Assembly: GCA_030522375.1 (NCBI GenBank)
Contig: CP130488.1
Coordinates: 1,116,001-1,180,000, forward strand
From: Methanosuratincola petrocarbonis
GTDB taxonomy: Archaea > Thermoproteota > Methanomethylicia > Methanomethylicales > Methanomethylicaceae
Reading direction: 5' to 3'
Length of the DNA: 64,000 nt
Below are positions 1 to 9,011 of the stretch, in pieces. How positions within the stretch are numbered: position 1 is the stretch's first letter; each line of letters begins with the position of its first letter. A program made the translations under genes and the position numbers. The notes beneath the pieces were generated by a model. The model was given only the letters and a program-made list of their open reading frames with translations. It did no database searches and had not been told where the DNA came from.

Positions 1-445
1 CATGGCGAGGGTCAAGTGGGTGCAGGGGGAGAGGGACAGGAAAAAGCTGGTCGACAAGAAGGGAGTGATCATCAGCTCATCAGGTATGCTGACAGGCGGA
101 GCCTCGACCTTCTACATGGAGAGGATCAGGAACAGACCGAAGGACGCGGTAATCCTCGTCTCCTATCAGATACCGGGGACGCCGGGCAGAATCCTGATGG
201 ACGAGGGCAAGTACGGCCCACCGGGCGATCTCAAAAAGGTGAAGTGCAGGGTGGAATGGATAGACTTCTCATCCCACTGCGGCAAGACAGGGCTGATGGA
301 GCTGGTGAAGTCGCTCAAGGGGAACCCCAAGATACTGTGCGTACACGGCGAGGCGGAGTCATGCATTGACTTCGCCGAGAGGATCAGGGAGGAGACAGGG
401 CACGATGCGTATGCCCCTTCAATCGGCGATGTCTTCAAGCTCTGA
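1..445 (+). CDS. beta-CASP metallo-beta-lactamase RNA nuclease, C-terminal part
   Basis: This is the C-terminal end of a beta-CASP family metallo-beta-lactamase, a group of archaeal RNA exo/endonucleases (aRNase J and aCPSF types). An ATG lies at position 2, but the catalytic N-terminal half of the family is absent, so the gene very probably begins before the window. Visible family signatures are the 'ISSSGMLTGG' block, the 'DFSSHCGKTGL' block and the terminal 'VHGEAESCIDFAERI' followed by 'APSIGDVFKL', which is the usual carboxy end. It is followed by glyA in the same direction with its own promoter. RNA processing is expected from the family; substrate cannot be told from this fragment. Confidence 0.8.
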   Translation, partial: MARVKWVQGERDRKKLVDKKGVIISSSGMLTGGASTFYMERIRNRPKDAVILVSYQIPGTPGRILMDEGKYGPPGDLKKVKCRVEWIDFSSHCGKTGLMELVKSLKGNPKILCVHGEAESCIDFAERIREETGHDAYAPSIGDVFKL

Positions 446-477
446 GTGGATTGAATCGCCCGATTGAAAACGATCAC

Positions 478-511
478 AAATGTACAAACATTTTTTAAAT
501 ACCTGTGTACA
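478..511 (+). promoter_or_regulatory. glyA promoter with palindromic flanks
   Basis: A TATA box (TTTTTTAAATA, 491-501) sits about 26 bp upstream of the GTG at 527, which fits a leaderless or near-leaderless transcript. An inverted repeat AAATGT-ACAA-ACATTT (478-493) overlaps the upstream edge of the TATA box, and two TGTACA palindromes (481-486 and 506-511) flank it. The arrangement looks like a repressor or activator site, but the regulator is unknown. The 9-mer ACAAATGTA at 476-484 recurs at the por promoter. Confidence 0.5.
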
Positions 512-526
512 ATTCTCAAGAGTCTG

Positions 527-1789
527 GTGAGGCAATTGAGCAGAGAGGTTGAAGCCATCAGGAAGATTGTCGTTGAGCACACGCAGTGGAGAGGTTCATG
601 CCTTAACCTGATCGCCAGCGAGAATGTGGTCAGCAAGGCGGTCAAGGAGATGCTCATCTCAGATTTAGGAAACAGGTATGCGATAGGGTTCCTGCACAAC
701 AGGTTTTACTGCGGCACTAAGTACATCGACGAGCTTGAGGGGATCACCACCGATCTTGCAAGGCGGGTCTTCGATGCAGAACATGTAAACTATGTGCCGA
801 TCTCTGGCACAATGGCTAATCTTGTGTTGTTCAACTCGATGACGGCGCCTGGCGAGGTCGTTACGGCACTGAGCGTGATCGACGGAGGGCACGCGAGCTT
901 CAGGGAGACCTCCAAGATACACGGGGTAAGCCTGGTGCCACTCCCATTCTCGATGGAAGAGATGAATATCGACATAGGTGAAGCGGAGAAGGTCATCGCC
1001 AGGGTCAAGCCAAAAATCGTCCTGCTCGGCGCGAGCGAAATTCTCTTCCCGCACCCTGTGAAGGAGATCAGGAGGATCGCCGACGAGACAGGCTCGATCG
1101 TGGCATACGACTCTGCACACGTACTCGGGCTGATAGCCGGGAAGGCATTCCAAGATCCGCTTAGGGAGGGGGCGGAGATCGTCACAGGCAGCACCCACAA
1201 GACCTTCTTCGGACCGCAGGGGGGGATAATTCTCTGCAAGGCGAGGTATGCCAAGGAGATCGACAACGCCGCATGGCAGCTGGTGAACAATCACCACGTG
1301 CACCGCGTCGCTGGTCTCTCAATCGCTCTGGCAGAGTTCCTCGCATTCGGAAGGGAGTACGCAGCCCAGGTCATCAGGAACGCCAGGAGGCTGGCCGAGG
1401 AGCTATACAACATGGGCGTCCCCGTCCTGGGAGAGAAGAACGGGTTTACCCGCTCCCACCAGGTCATATTCAGGGGCAATAACAACAACGGGGATGCAAC
1501 AGCCAAGAGGCTGGAGGAGGCAAACATTGTAGCAACTAAGACGCCGCTCCCGACAGACAAGACAGAGGAGGACTGCTCCGGTGTGAGACTCGGCACACAA
1601 GAGGTCACGAGGCTCGGCATGAAGGAAGACGACATGGCGGAGATTGCAAAGCTGATCAAGAGAGTGGCAGCCGACAGGGAAAACCCAGCTTCAGTCCGCG
1701 AGGAAGTCAGGAAACTGATCTCGCAATTCACAACTGTCAAGTACGCGTTCGAAGAAGGAGACGAAGCCTACAGGCACATCTCCCTTTGA
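527..1789 (+). CDS. glyA: serine hydroxymethyltransferase
   Basis: This PLP enzyme interconverts serine and glycine, passing a one-carbon unit to tetrahydrofolate or the archaeal tetrahydropterin carrier. The reading frame opens at 464, but the TATA box lies inside that extension, so GTG 527 (or TTG 536) is the likely start, giving about 420 residues, normal for the family. Seen are the N-terminal 'LNLIASENV' motif, the PLP-lysine region 'TGSTHKTFFGPQGG' and a C-terminal 'GVRLGTQEVTRLGM' block. It stands alone between the nuclease fragment and a convergent methyltransferase. A T-rich tract follows the stop. Confidence 0.93.
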   Translation: MRQLSREVEAIRKIVVEHTQWRGSCLNLIASENVVSKAVKEMLISDLGNRYAIGFLHNRFYCGTKYIDELEGITTDLARRVFDAEHVNYVPISGTMANLVLFNSMTAPGEVVTALSVIDGGHASFRETSKIHGVSLVPLPFSMEEMNIDIGEAEKVIARVKPKIVLLGASEILFPHPVKEIRRIADETGSIVAYDSAHVLGLIAGKAFQDPLREGAEIVTGSTHKTFFGPQGGIILCKARYAKEIDNAAWQLVNNHHVHRVAGLSIALAEFLAFGREYAAQVIRNARRLAEELYNMGVPVLGEKNGFTRSHQVIFRGNNNNGDATAKRLEEANIVATKTPLPTDKTEEDCSGVRLGTQEVTRLGMKEDDMAEIAKLIKRVAADRENPASVREEVRKLISQFTTVKYAFEEGDEAYRHISL

Positions 1790-1802
1790 TTGCCAGGCTG
1801 GG

Positions 1803-1836
1803 CTTATTTTTTATTTTTATATTTTTATTTTTTAGC
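1803..1836 (+). terminator. T-rich terminator after glyA
   Basis: Immediately after the glyA stop the plus strand has several runs of T (TTATTTTTTATTTTTATATT and onward), the usual archaeal intrinsic termination signal. It overlaps the last codons of the convergent methyltransferase gene. Confidence 0.5.
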
Positions 1837-2595
1837 CACCCAGACCATTTCCTGTTTGTAGGATGTCAGAGGGCGCCCGTCGAACCCTCCAAAGACTTCC
1901 CAATCCGAGAAACCAGCGATCCTCAGGAGGAGCTCGAATTCACGCTTGAACACCAATGCAAGGCGCTGCGTCCCCCGCCAGTAGAGCTCACCGTCCCTGT
2001 AGAGGACTGCGGTTGTCTCGATGATCTGATCAGGCTCGCTTATGAAGTAAGACCTCTGCCGCAGGATGTATTTTCCTTCGTCGCTGACAAGCAATTCTTC
2101 CGATTCCTTGTTCAAACCCATCATCATCTCCAGATCAGGGTAGAAGAAGTTCAGTATGAGTAGCCCACCAGGCTCCAAATGCCTCTGGAAGGAGCGGAGG
2201 GTGCTGAGCTGCTCCTCGGTGGTTATGTTATAGAGGAAGGACCTGAATGGCACGATTATGAGCGAGAATTTGCGCCCGAGATCAAAATTCCGCATGTCGG
2301 CTGCAGAGACCTTTGGGCTGAGACCCATTGCCGACGCCTTCTCCTTGAGCTGGTTCAGCATCCTTTGCGAAATGTCGATCCCCTCGACATCGATCCCTTC
2401 CTTGAGGAGCTCCAAGTAGATCCGCCCTGTCCCGCAGCCCACCTCGAGGACTTTCCCCTGGATCTTCTTGGCCTCCCTCTTGTAGAAGTCGATGTCTTCG
2501 CGGTAGTTCCCGTACATTATGTCGTAGACTTCAGCCCATTGGTCGTATTCCGAGATTTTTGGTGCCCCCTCTGGAGATACATATATCGGCGCCAA
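1825..2595 (-). CDS. class I SAM-dependent methyltransferase
   Basis: A 256-residue Rossmann-fold methyltransferase, substrate unknown. It starts at TTG with 'YDQWAEVYDIMYGNY', followed by the SAM-binding glycine motif 'LEVGCGTGRI' near residue 52, the acidic strand-2 end 'VEGIDIS', and the 'VSAADMRNFDLG' and 'FRSFLYNITTEEQ' segments typical of the family, which includes ubiquinone/menaquinone-like and unspecified small-molecule methyltransferases. It is convergent with glyA and upstream neighbours do not form an operon with it. Function beyond SAM-dependent methyl transfer cannot be assigned. Confidence 0.82.
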   Translation of the reverse strand: MAPIYVSPEGAPKISEYDQWAEVYDIMYGNYREDIDFYKREAKKIQGKVLEVGCGTGRIYLELLKEGIDVEGIDISQRMLNQLKEKASAMGLSPKVSAADMRNFDLGRKFSLIIVPFRSFLYNITTEEQLSTLRSFQRHLEPGGLLILNFFYPDLEMMMGLNKESEELLVSDEGKYILRQRSYFISEPDQIIETTAVLYRDGELYWRGTQRLALVFKREFELLLRIAGFSDWEVFGGFDGRPLTSYKQEMVWVAKK

Positions 2596-2629
2596 TCAAC
2601 TTAAGAATTTCTAAACTAAGGCGAATTTT

Positions 2630-2707
2630 TGGTGGGCCGGTCCGGACTCGAACCGGAGACCACCGCCGTGTCAGGGCGGTATCCTAACCAAACTAGACGA
2701 CCGGCCC
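2630..2707 (-). tRNA. tRNA-Val (GAC)
   Basis: The minus strand folds into a full cloverleaf: acceptor GGGCCGG/CCGGCCC, D-stem GTCT/GGAT, anticodon stem CCGCC/GGCGG with loop CTGACAC (anticodon GAC), T-arm TCCGG-TTCGAGT-CCGGA, discriminator A and an encoded CCA. It is 75 nt before CCA and has no intron. Confidence 0.96.
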
Positions 2708-2732
2708 AGTGTCAGACTATTTCTGAAACGGC

Positions 2733-2746
2733 TTTATATTAAATTA
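2733..2746 (-). promoter_or_regulatory. TATA box for tRNA-Val
   Basis: On the minus strand the AT-rich stretch TAATTTAATATAAA lies about 26-39 bp upstream of the tRNA 5' end, the expected archaeal TATA position for a tRNA gene. Between this and the radical SAM stop (2870) I see only arms AAGACG/CGTCTT around 2760-2790, a possible weak hairpin. Confidence 0.5.
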
Positions 2747-2869
2747 ACTATGGTAGGCAAGACGGTTTCGATCCCTCTGAACGTCTTCTGAGAGAGTAGC
2801 ACAACCACTTTAGATATGCCACGTCAAGAACTGAGACGGCGCGACATTGGCAAATGATTCTTCTCGTGG

Positions 2870-3958
2870 TCATCCCTTCAGATCCGATTTTGTCCTGATA
2901 GAGATAGCCCTGCCGCAATTTGGGCACGACCTTCCGCGCAGCATGACCCTGACATCAGAACGGGTCGGACAGAACCTGCTTACCTGCTGGTCCTTGAAAT
3001 AGACTCTTTCTGCATCAGCGTCTCCCGTTCTCGAGATCAGCAACTCACCGCAACCCGGGCAGCATGTGTTCTGAGCCAGAGTTTTAGTCGTTCCGCCCAC
3101 ATAGACATAATTGAGACCGGTTTGAACCGCATAGAGCCTAATTTTTTCTAGATCCTCAAACCTGATCTCGGCGTGGCTCGCGAGACGGTGGAAACTGTGT
3201 ACCATGATGAAGTGGACGGGCGTGTCTGGGCCGAGGTTGAGGCGGACCCATTCGCAGAAACGGCCTATCTCGACCGGGCTGTCATTCATCCCTTTGACAA
3301 CAGGGTAGGCTATCTCGATGTGGATTCCTTTATCCGATGCAGCCTTGCATGTCTCAAGAACAGGCTCCAGTAACCCTCCGCAGACCTCATTGTAGAACCG
3401 GTTTGAGAACCCCTTTATGTCGACTTTTATGGCATCCACTACCTCCAGGAGTTCGCCAAGGGGGCGATCCATGACGTAACCGTTTGTATTCAGCATGCAG
3501 TAGAGCCCCTCGCTGCGCGCGAGGCGCGAGGTCTCGATCACGTACTCTGACCAGACAATCGGCTCATTGAAGGTCCATGCGATCCCATCTGCCCCCCTGG
3601 AAATAGCCTCGGACACGAGATCCACGGGTTGGAGGCACCTGCAGGGCGCGGCCTCGAACCCGCCTTCGACGAGAGGGTAGTTCTGGCAGTATAGGCATCT
3701 GAGGTTGCATCCGAATGACCCGACAGAATACAATTTGGAGCCTGGGAGGAAGTGGAAGATCGGCTTCTTCTCGATGTTGTCTATGGTGGAGACCGAAACG
3801 ATGCCATAGTTGGTCGAGAATAGTCTGCCTCCAACATTCTTCCTGACCAGGCAGAAGCCGAGCTTACCATCCCTGATCAGGCATGTGCGGGGGCAGAGAA
3901 GGCACCTCACGGCATCCCCTTCTCGTTCCCACCATTTCGCCGGGAAGAGCGGTTCCAC
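2870..3958 (-). CDS. radical SAM protein, AmmeMemoRadiSam/PflA-like
   Basis: A 362-residue radical SAM enzyme of the pyruvate-formate-lyase-activase-like group. The N-terminus has a cysteine cluster 'CLLCPRTC' continuing to 'GKLGFC', then 'EKKPIFHFLPGSKLYSVGSFGCN' leads into the radical SAM CxxxCxxC motif 'CNLRCLYC' near residue 83. The TIM-barrel glycine region 'WTFNEP' follows, and the C-terminus carries an extra zinc-ribbon-like cysteine set ('CCPGCGELL', 'CPNCGRAI'). It resembles the AmmeMemoRadiSam radical SAM protein at 19534-20535 and is a paralog. No AMMECR1 or Memo gene is adjacent. Substrate unknown. Confidence 0.82.
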   Translation of the reverse strand: MEPLFPAKWWEREGDAVRCLLCPRTCLIRDGKLGFCLVRKNVGGRLFSTNYGIVSVSTIDNIEKKPIFHFLPGSKLYSVGSFGCNLRCLYCQNYPLVEGGFEAAPCRCLQPVDLVSEAISRGADGIAWTFNEPIVWSEYVIETSRLARSEGLYCMLNTNGYVMDRPLGELLEVVDAIKVDIKGFSNRFYNEVCGGLLEPVLETCKAASDKGIHIEIAYPVVKGMNDSPVEIGRFCEWVRLNLGPDTPVHFIMVHSFHRLASHAEIRFEDLEKIRLYAVQTGLNYVYVGGTTKTLAQNTCCPGCGELLISRTGDADAERVYFKDQQVSRFCPTRSDVRVMLRGRSCPNCGRAISIRTKSDLKG

Positions 3959-4101
3959 GCGATCGAATCCGCTTTTCTACCTAATATTGGATTCGGAGCG
4001 CAATCGGAGAGGGATCGCCAGGCGTGGAGTGACAACTTTCGGGGAAGACCCAGATCCGGTTGAATCCGTGCGGTTAAAAAGGGGGTGGTATTTATGGAGG
4101 G

Positions 4102-4911
4102 TTGAATCGGTTGAGGGTTGGATGCCGAGCCGCCCTGTCTGTTTTGGCGATTGCTGGAACCTCTGCAATTTTACTGTGGCTTTCGATCCCACCCTTCCTG
4201 TCAGCAACGGTTCGACCAGTGTTTGAGATCGTATGCGTTGGGGCAGAAGCGGTGGAGTGCAGGTATGAGCCTGCGCCAGAGGGCATGTTCCTCGAAAGAC
4301 CGCTGAATTTCGCGGCTTTGAAGGTCAACGTCTCTGGCATAAGGAGCTCAATTGGACCAGTGACAACATTGATAGTGAAGCTGCCAGACAATTCCACGCA
4401 TTTCTTGAGAAACTGTGTCTACCCGTCAGACTCTCCCCCAAGAGCCTCCAGCACCAGGTTCGTCGATGCAGTATATGAGGTATATTCGGCGGCACACTGG
4501 CAGGAGCTGAAGCAGGTCCCTTACGGGGAAGGCTACGAGCTGTCTCTCAACATCAGCGACTTTATTGGAGCTTACGACTTCATGCTGCGCACCACAGGCA
4601 AGTATTACTTGCCTTCGGACGCAAGCGTAGTTGGGATAGTCCCGATAAGTGACAGGTACTTGCTATACACCGAGCCATCAAAAATAATGGCAGTTGGTTT
4701 CGATTGGTGGGGGAGCAGATGGATTGGCCTTTCCATCGTCAGGTGTCTAGTCGACGGCGCCGAGATGCCTGTTAGCGGCCCCACCGTGGATTTGACCGGG
4801 CTCGCAGGAGAGCACGCGGTAGAGCTGACTCTTGAGGCAGAGATGCCCCTCATTTTTTGGTGGAGACCCACATTCACCTCGAATTCAATCCAGGACTTGG
4901 GGCAATCTTGA
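4102..4911 (+). CDS. secreted/membrane-anchored protein of surface locus
   Basis: A 269-residue protein I do not recognise. It has a basic N-terminus (RLRVGCR) followed by one hydrophobic segment of about 20 residues ('ALSVLAIAGTSAILLW'), then a beta-rich extracytoplasmic region with several NxS/T sites, ending in a hydrophobic-poor tail. TTG 4102 or TTG 4111 can start it; GGAGG at 4096-4100 sits better for 4111. It is the first gene of a run of secreted proteins that continues to 14165, and the next gene begins only 13 nt after its stop. Role in a surface structure is inferred from context. Confidence 0.6.
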   Translation: MNRLRVGCRAALSVLAIAGTSAILLWLSIPPFLSATVRPVFEIVCVGAEAVECRYEPAPEGMFLERPLNFAALKVNVSGIRSSIGPVTTLIVKLPDNSTHFLRNCVYPSDSPPRASSTRFVDAVYEVYSAAHWQELKQVPYGEGYELSLNISDFIGAYDFMLRTTGKYYLPSDASVVGIVPISDRYLLYTEPSKIMAVGFDWWGSRWIGLSIVRCLVDGAEMPVSGPTVDLTGLAGEHAVELTLEAEMPLIFWWRPTFTSNSIQDLGQS

Positions 4912-4924
4912 GGAGGGGTTAGGC

Positions 4925-7768
4925 TTGGTAGTGACCGCCCCAAGAGTCTTCTGGCTCCTCGTGCTCATTGTCGCATTTACAGCAGCCTGCGTTCAGCCAG
5001 TGGGCGCATACACCGAGAGCGTTACTCTGAACCCTGCGCAGCTCACATTGAGCTGGCAGGCAGGACCCGTATTCCCAAACGATGAGACCTCGCGGCTGGG
5101 ATTTGAACAACCTATCCTGAGCTACCAGGCGTACACTGTACCAGGGGGGTTTGAGCTTAGTGTGCGGGCATCCGTTCCGACCGGAGGCAGCGGATGGCCG
5201 AACGCTAACATCTCCGGAAGCCTCTCATACGCTTCATCTGTCCAGAGAGCAGTCTCTTATTTGACATGGGAAGTGCAGAACTACGCAGTGACGACCCCGG
5301 TCTTTCATAACCCTGATGACGGGGTTGGGCTCTCCTGCCCGCCATCAGGAATGGGGGACGCACTATACGGAGCGGGACCCTCGGGCGGCACCATCCAGCT
5401 GGGCGCAAGCAAGTACTCGGGGGGCAAGACGAGCTACGCCGTGGTTGGCCCTTCAGCATGGGCGGTTGCAAGCTATTCATATTGGAACAACGAGTATATC
5501 ACAGACTACTCGGAGGTCAAAGTGAGGGCGACGCTCTCGTCTTTGAGCCTGACCTTCCATTGGACAGAGCTCAGCATTTCAGCCAGCAGTAACGGGGCAC
5601 CTGTAGGTACCGCAATCCAGTTCCAAGCGTCGGCCAAAGACGGAACCGCACCCTACACTTTCTGCTGGGACTTCGGTGACGGTAGCAGATCTTACGAACA
5701 GAGCCCATCCAAAGCCTACTCCTCTCCTGGGTCATACACGGCTACTTGCACGGTTACTGATTCGGTTGGCATAACCGATGCGAAGAGCCTCCAAGTGATC
5801 ATCAGCTCATACCTTACGATCATGCCCTCGACAGGGGGTAGCACCAGCCCCTCTTCTGGGATCTATGCGTACGCTTCGGCGCAACAGGTCTCAGTACAGG
5901 CTTACCCCTCCTCAGGAAATTGCTTCTCCCACTGGATCTTGGATGGTCAGACGGTCTACTCCAATCCCGTCTCGGTAGTCATGGGAGCAAACCACACCTT
6001 GAGTCCGGTCTTCACCGCAGCGCCAGCCGCGTTCAACTTCAGCATATCAAAATCAGGGGACGTCGTAGTCCGCAGGGGCGGAAGTGGAAGTGCTTCAGTA
6101 TTCGCAACACTCCTGTCCGGCAGTGCAGAACAGGTTTCACTCGGTCATTTTTGGGCGAGCAGCACTCCTCTCGACGTCTCGATCGGGCTATCCCCCACCA
6201 CGATTGTTCCGACAGCAACTGCCTCCCTGCAAGTTCAGGCGGGGCCGAGCTCCCCGGTTGGTACGTACACGCTGAGGATTGTGGGTACGGCTGCAGGGGG
6301 GCTGACCAGGAGCGTTGATATAGATGTCACGATCACGGAAACGCCGCCCCCAACCACCTACTATTACCTGACTGTGCAACCTGCTGAAGGAGGGAGTACC
6401 AACTTAGCACCAGGCAGCTACCGGTACGAGGCGGGGAAGAGCGTCACGCTGGTCGCCACGCCCTACCCAGGGTACACTTTCCAGAAATGGTCTGTCAACG
6501 GGATAGACTACAACAGCGACACAGTTCAAGTTACGATGGATGAGGACAAAATCGCAGTCGCAAAGTTCTTGCCGGAACACCCAACGCAAACAATCGAGTC
6601 AGTAACAGTATACCCATGCAACATGCTCACCGGAGAGTTCCTTGAGAGAGTGATCGTCAACGAGAACTTCGGGATTAATGTCACCGGCATCGTGCCAGGA
6701 ATATCCTCCCCCTCGCAGGTGACTGTTACGGCATGGCTGGATCCGTCCGGTGCAATATGCTTCGCAGATGGAGGGTGGAAGAGTTCAGTATGCAAGTTCA
6801 GCGGCACGACCGCCACAAACGCCTCGGGGTGGTTCACAATTGCATTCGGAGAGCTTTCAGGCAGGTTCTACTCGACGAACAGGAGTGCGCCCGTGGGATC
6901 GCAGCACTATGCTTATGCGGTTGTTGCTGTGGGATCCAGCAACTATTCGTACAACAGTACTTGGAAGATCGACACGGTAGAGGTAACCGCTGATTTCGAC
7001 TATAACCTGACTGGAGCAACCGCAACGTTCAGGTTCGTGTACGCGACGGACGGGTACCCGGTATCGGGCAGGGGCGGATACTATATGACCTCGCTCGAGG
7101 GCGCGTACAGTGCACTGGAAGGCGGAACTCTGAATATGAGCAGGCTCTCTACGCCGTGCGATTCATACGGATTCGCGAAGCTGTACATACCTTACGAGGA
7201 ATTGAATGCGTCAACACTCTGGTCGCCGGTCGATCTACCAGTCTGGGCGACCCTAAAGGACGGGAGCGTCTTCAGGGCGACCTGGCTGCCCACCAGCAGG
7301 ATCATCTACACAGCGCTGGCGCCGGTGGTGTACCAATTCAACAGGACGTGCCTTGCAGTCGAGGCGATCGACTGGGGAGACCGGGCAAACCTCACGGGGG
7401 TGCCGGGGGTGCAAGTGGCGCTCTACTGGGACACGTATGCACTCCCTTTCAACGGTACCCACGGGCTGCTTGGCTATTATGGACCGACGCAAAGGATGGA
7501 CCTGGTCAGGCAGGAAGGAAGGACATACATCGAGATCAGCTCCTCAAGCCCAGATCATGGGTACATCCCCGTGGATAGCACGCTCTCAATCCCGGAAACC
7601 AAGGTCGAGGCGGAAATTGCCGTAGCGACCTATGCGGATTATCAAGAAATAATCGCCTTGGGGAATGGTCCGGAAGGGCTGTGGCTTCAACTGGTCCCCG
7701 GGCACTCATCATCAACGCTGTACAACCCAATCAGGGAGGGGAGAATCCTACTTGTGGGCACGATTTAG
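4925..7768 (+). CDS. large surface protein with PKD domain and InlB-like repeats
   Basis: An exported protein of about 947 residues. The frame is open further upstream, but GAGGAGGGG at 4910-4918 sets TTG 4925 (or GTG 4931). A signal peptide 'FWLLVLIVAFTAACV' ends near 'VGAYTES'. In order I see a beta-rich N-terminal domain, a PKD domain with 'CWDFGDGS' near residue 249, a first 'GGSTSPSSG...FSHWILDG' repeat (about 296-366), a middle NPCBM/Ig-like part, a second 'GGSTNLAPGSYRYEAG...FQKW' repeat (about 478-552), and Ig-like C-terminal domains. Adhesion or cell-surface binding is the likely role. There is no obvious C-terminal anchor. Confidence 0.75.
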   Translation: MVVTAPRVFWLLVLIVAFTAACVQPVGAYTESVTLNPAQLTLSWQAGPVFPNDETSRLGFEQPILSYQAYTVPGGFELSVRASVPTGGSGWPNANISGSLSYASSVQRAVSYLTWEVQNYAVTTPVFHNPDDGVGLSCPPSGMGDALYGAGPSGGTIQLGASKYSGGKTSYAVVGPSAWAVASYSYWNNEYITDYSEVKVRATLSSLSLTFHWTELSISASSNGAPVGTAIQFQASAKDGTAPYTFCWDFGDGSRSYEQSPSKAYSSPGSYTATCTVTDSVGITDAKSLQVIISSYLTIMPSTGGSTSPSSGIYAYASAQQVSVQAYPSSGNCFSHWILDGQTVYSNPVSVVMGANHTLSPVFTAAPAAFNFSISKSGDVVVRRGGSGSASVFATLLSGSAEQVSLGHFWASSTPLDVSIGLSPTTIVPTATASLQVQAGPSSPVGTYTLRIVGTAAGGLTRSVDIDVTITETPPPTTYYYLTVQPAEGGSTNLAPGSYRYEAGKSVTLVATPYPGYTFQKWSVNGIDYNSDTVQVTMDEDKIAVAKFLPEHPTQTIESVTVYPCNMLTGEFLERVIVNENFGINVTGIVPGISSPSQVTVTAWLDPSGAICFADGGWKSSVCKFSGTTATNASGWFTIAFGELSGRFYSTNRSAPVGSQHYAYAVVAVGSSNYSYNSTWKIDTVEVTADFDYNLTGATATFRFVYATDGYPVSGRGGYYMTSLEGAYSALEGGTLNMSRLSTPCDSYGFAKLYIPYEELNASTLWSPVDLPVWATLKDGSVFRATWLPTSRIIYTALAPVVYQFNRTCLAVEAIDWGDRANLTGVPGVQVALYWDTYALPFNGTHGLLGYYGPTQRMDLVRQEGRTYIEISSSSPDHGYIPVDSTLSIPETKVEAEIAVATYADYQEIIALGNGPEGLWLQLVPGHSSSTLYNPIREGRILLVGTI

Positions 7769-7817
7769 GCGTTAATGTCAGTTCGTTTGTTGAAATGGCA
7801 TATGGTGGTGGAGAAGC

Positions 7818-8549
7818 ATGCATGTTGCGATAACTGCGATTCTGATATCAGTTGCAATGGTTGCAATAGTTTCCGGATTCGCGGTGGGAGGTCATTTCAT
7901 CGCAATGCAGGCACCTAAATCCTCCGATGTCACACTCCAGACGAAGACTGCTGAGCTTGGCACGATCATTTCGAAGAATGAAACAGGCGTGTTGTCCGGG
8001 TTCTCGACCGGCGGATTGCTGATGGTAGACAAGGAATTGGGGGCTTTCAATGTTACCCTCAGCCTTCCAGGAGGATCCCAGAGCATTCTGATCGGGAAGA
8101 AGGCCCTATGCATAATTGGCGGAGCTATAACCAGTGCCCCCAGGGAGAACTTCTCGGTTTTGGGGGCGGTGCAAGACTCAGGTTTTCTGGACGAGGGCAG
8201 CAGGGTCAGGGTCTTCAACGGAATGCTTGAGGGCGAGCGTGCAGTGTTCATAATGCCAATCCCCACGATCGGATATGATTGTTCTGCGAGCGATCTCAAC
8301 GTAACAGTTCATTCGGTAAGGATCATCATCGGAAGGATTGAGGGCTCTTTTTCGGCGGCTGGAACTTTTGACCTATTGTTTCTCAAGAGCCGTTGGAAGG
8401 ACCTGACTTACTCGAGGTATGTGGATGTCCCTGGAGGCGTGGAGATCTCTGTGGATGGCGTCAAAGCCCTCTGCTTCTCTGTCAGCAGAGGGGACAAGGT
8501 TACGGTCGAGCTCAGTTGCGTCTGCTACTCTCCGATGAGGCTGAGGTGA
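7818..8549 (+). CDS. pilin-like exported protein
   Basis: A 243-residue protein with a short N-terminus running straight into a hydrophobic helix ('AITAILISVAMVAIVSGFAVGG') and then a beta-rich extracellular part. A purine-rich ribosome site (GGTGGTGGAG, 7803-7812) precedes the ATG. It follows the large PKD protein by 49 nt and is 5 nt upstream of the next small exported protein, so it is almost certainly co-transcribed. I recognise no named family. The layout of one helix plus a beta head is that of type IV pilin-like subunits; this is inference. Confidence 0.6.
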   Translation: MHVAITAILISVAMVAIVSGFAVGGHFIAMQAPKSSDVTLQTKTAELGTIISKNETGVLSGFSTGGLLMVDKELGAFNVTLSLPGGSQSILIGKKALCIIGGAITSAPRENFSVLGAVQDSGFLDEGSRVRVFNGMLEGERAVFIMPIPTIGYDCSASDLNVTVHSVRIIIGRIEGSFSAAGTFDLLFLKSRWKDLTYSRYVDVPGGVEISVDGVKALCFSVSRGDKVTVELSCVCYSPMRLR

Positions 8550-8554
8550 AACCA

Positions 8555-8971
8555 ATGGACAGATCCGTAACGACCATAATTTTGATTGCCTCCCTGCTGG
8601 CATCCGGATCGGCGTTCGCAAGCACCTCGGCTGCTTTCTGGGAGAGAGCCGGTACGATGATGGCAGAGTGCGCTGTGAGGGGGATGGCTTTTGAGATGGC
8701 TGCAGGAGCGGCGGAGGCGACCAGCGAGGCAGTGCAGAGCGGCACCGTAGTGAAGACATGCGTCATCTTCTCGGAAGAAGCATTGGTCGAGGCCTCAGGA
8801 GCCAGTATAACCGTTGTCGCCGCATTCAATGGGAGATTGCTGAACGCATCGGTCGGGTTAGCGTGCGGGATAGACCTCCAGCCCTCGAGGGTCAGTTCTT
8901 CATCATTCACCGTCACTGCTTATCCGAATGGGACTGCTATAATCTCAGCGCAAGAGGTCGAGGGGATTTAA
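8555..8971 (+). CDS. small exported protein, pilin-like
   Basis: A 138-residue protein beginning MDRSVTTIIL and continuing through a hydrophobic helix to 'SGSAFASTSAAF', which could be a signal peptide or an uncleaved pilin helix. The rest is small-residue-rich with an alpha then beta pattern and two NxS/T sites. It starts 5 nt after the preceding stop with GAGGTGA just upstream. Not recognised as a named family; context makes it one subunit of the exported gene run. Confidence 0.55.
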   Translation: MDRSVTTIILIASLLASGSAFASTSAAFWERAGTMMAECAVRGMAFEMAAGAAEATSEAVQSGTVVKTCVIFSEEALVEASGASITVVAAFNGRLLNASVGLACGIDLQPSRVSSSSFTVTAYPNGTAIISAQEVEGI

Positions 8972-9011
8972 GTAAATGTGTAGTTTGGGGCTAAGTCCCG
9001 AGTGGTAGAAA

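Noticed and set aside
4832..4924. Upstream extension of the PKD surface protein from 4832
   Set aside because: It overlaps the previous gene and lacks a signal peptide at its front; the ribosome site at 4910-4918 sets the start at 4925.
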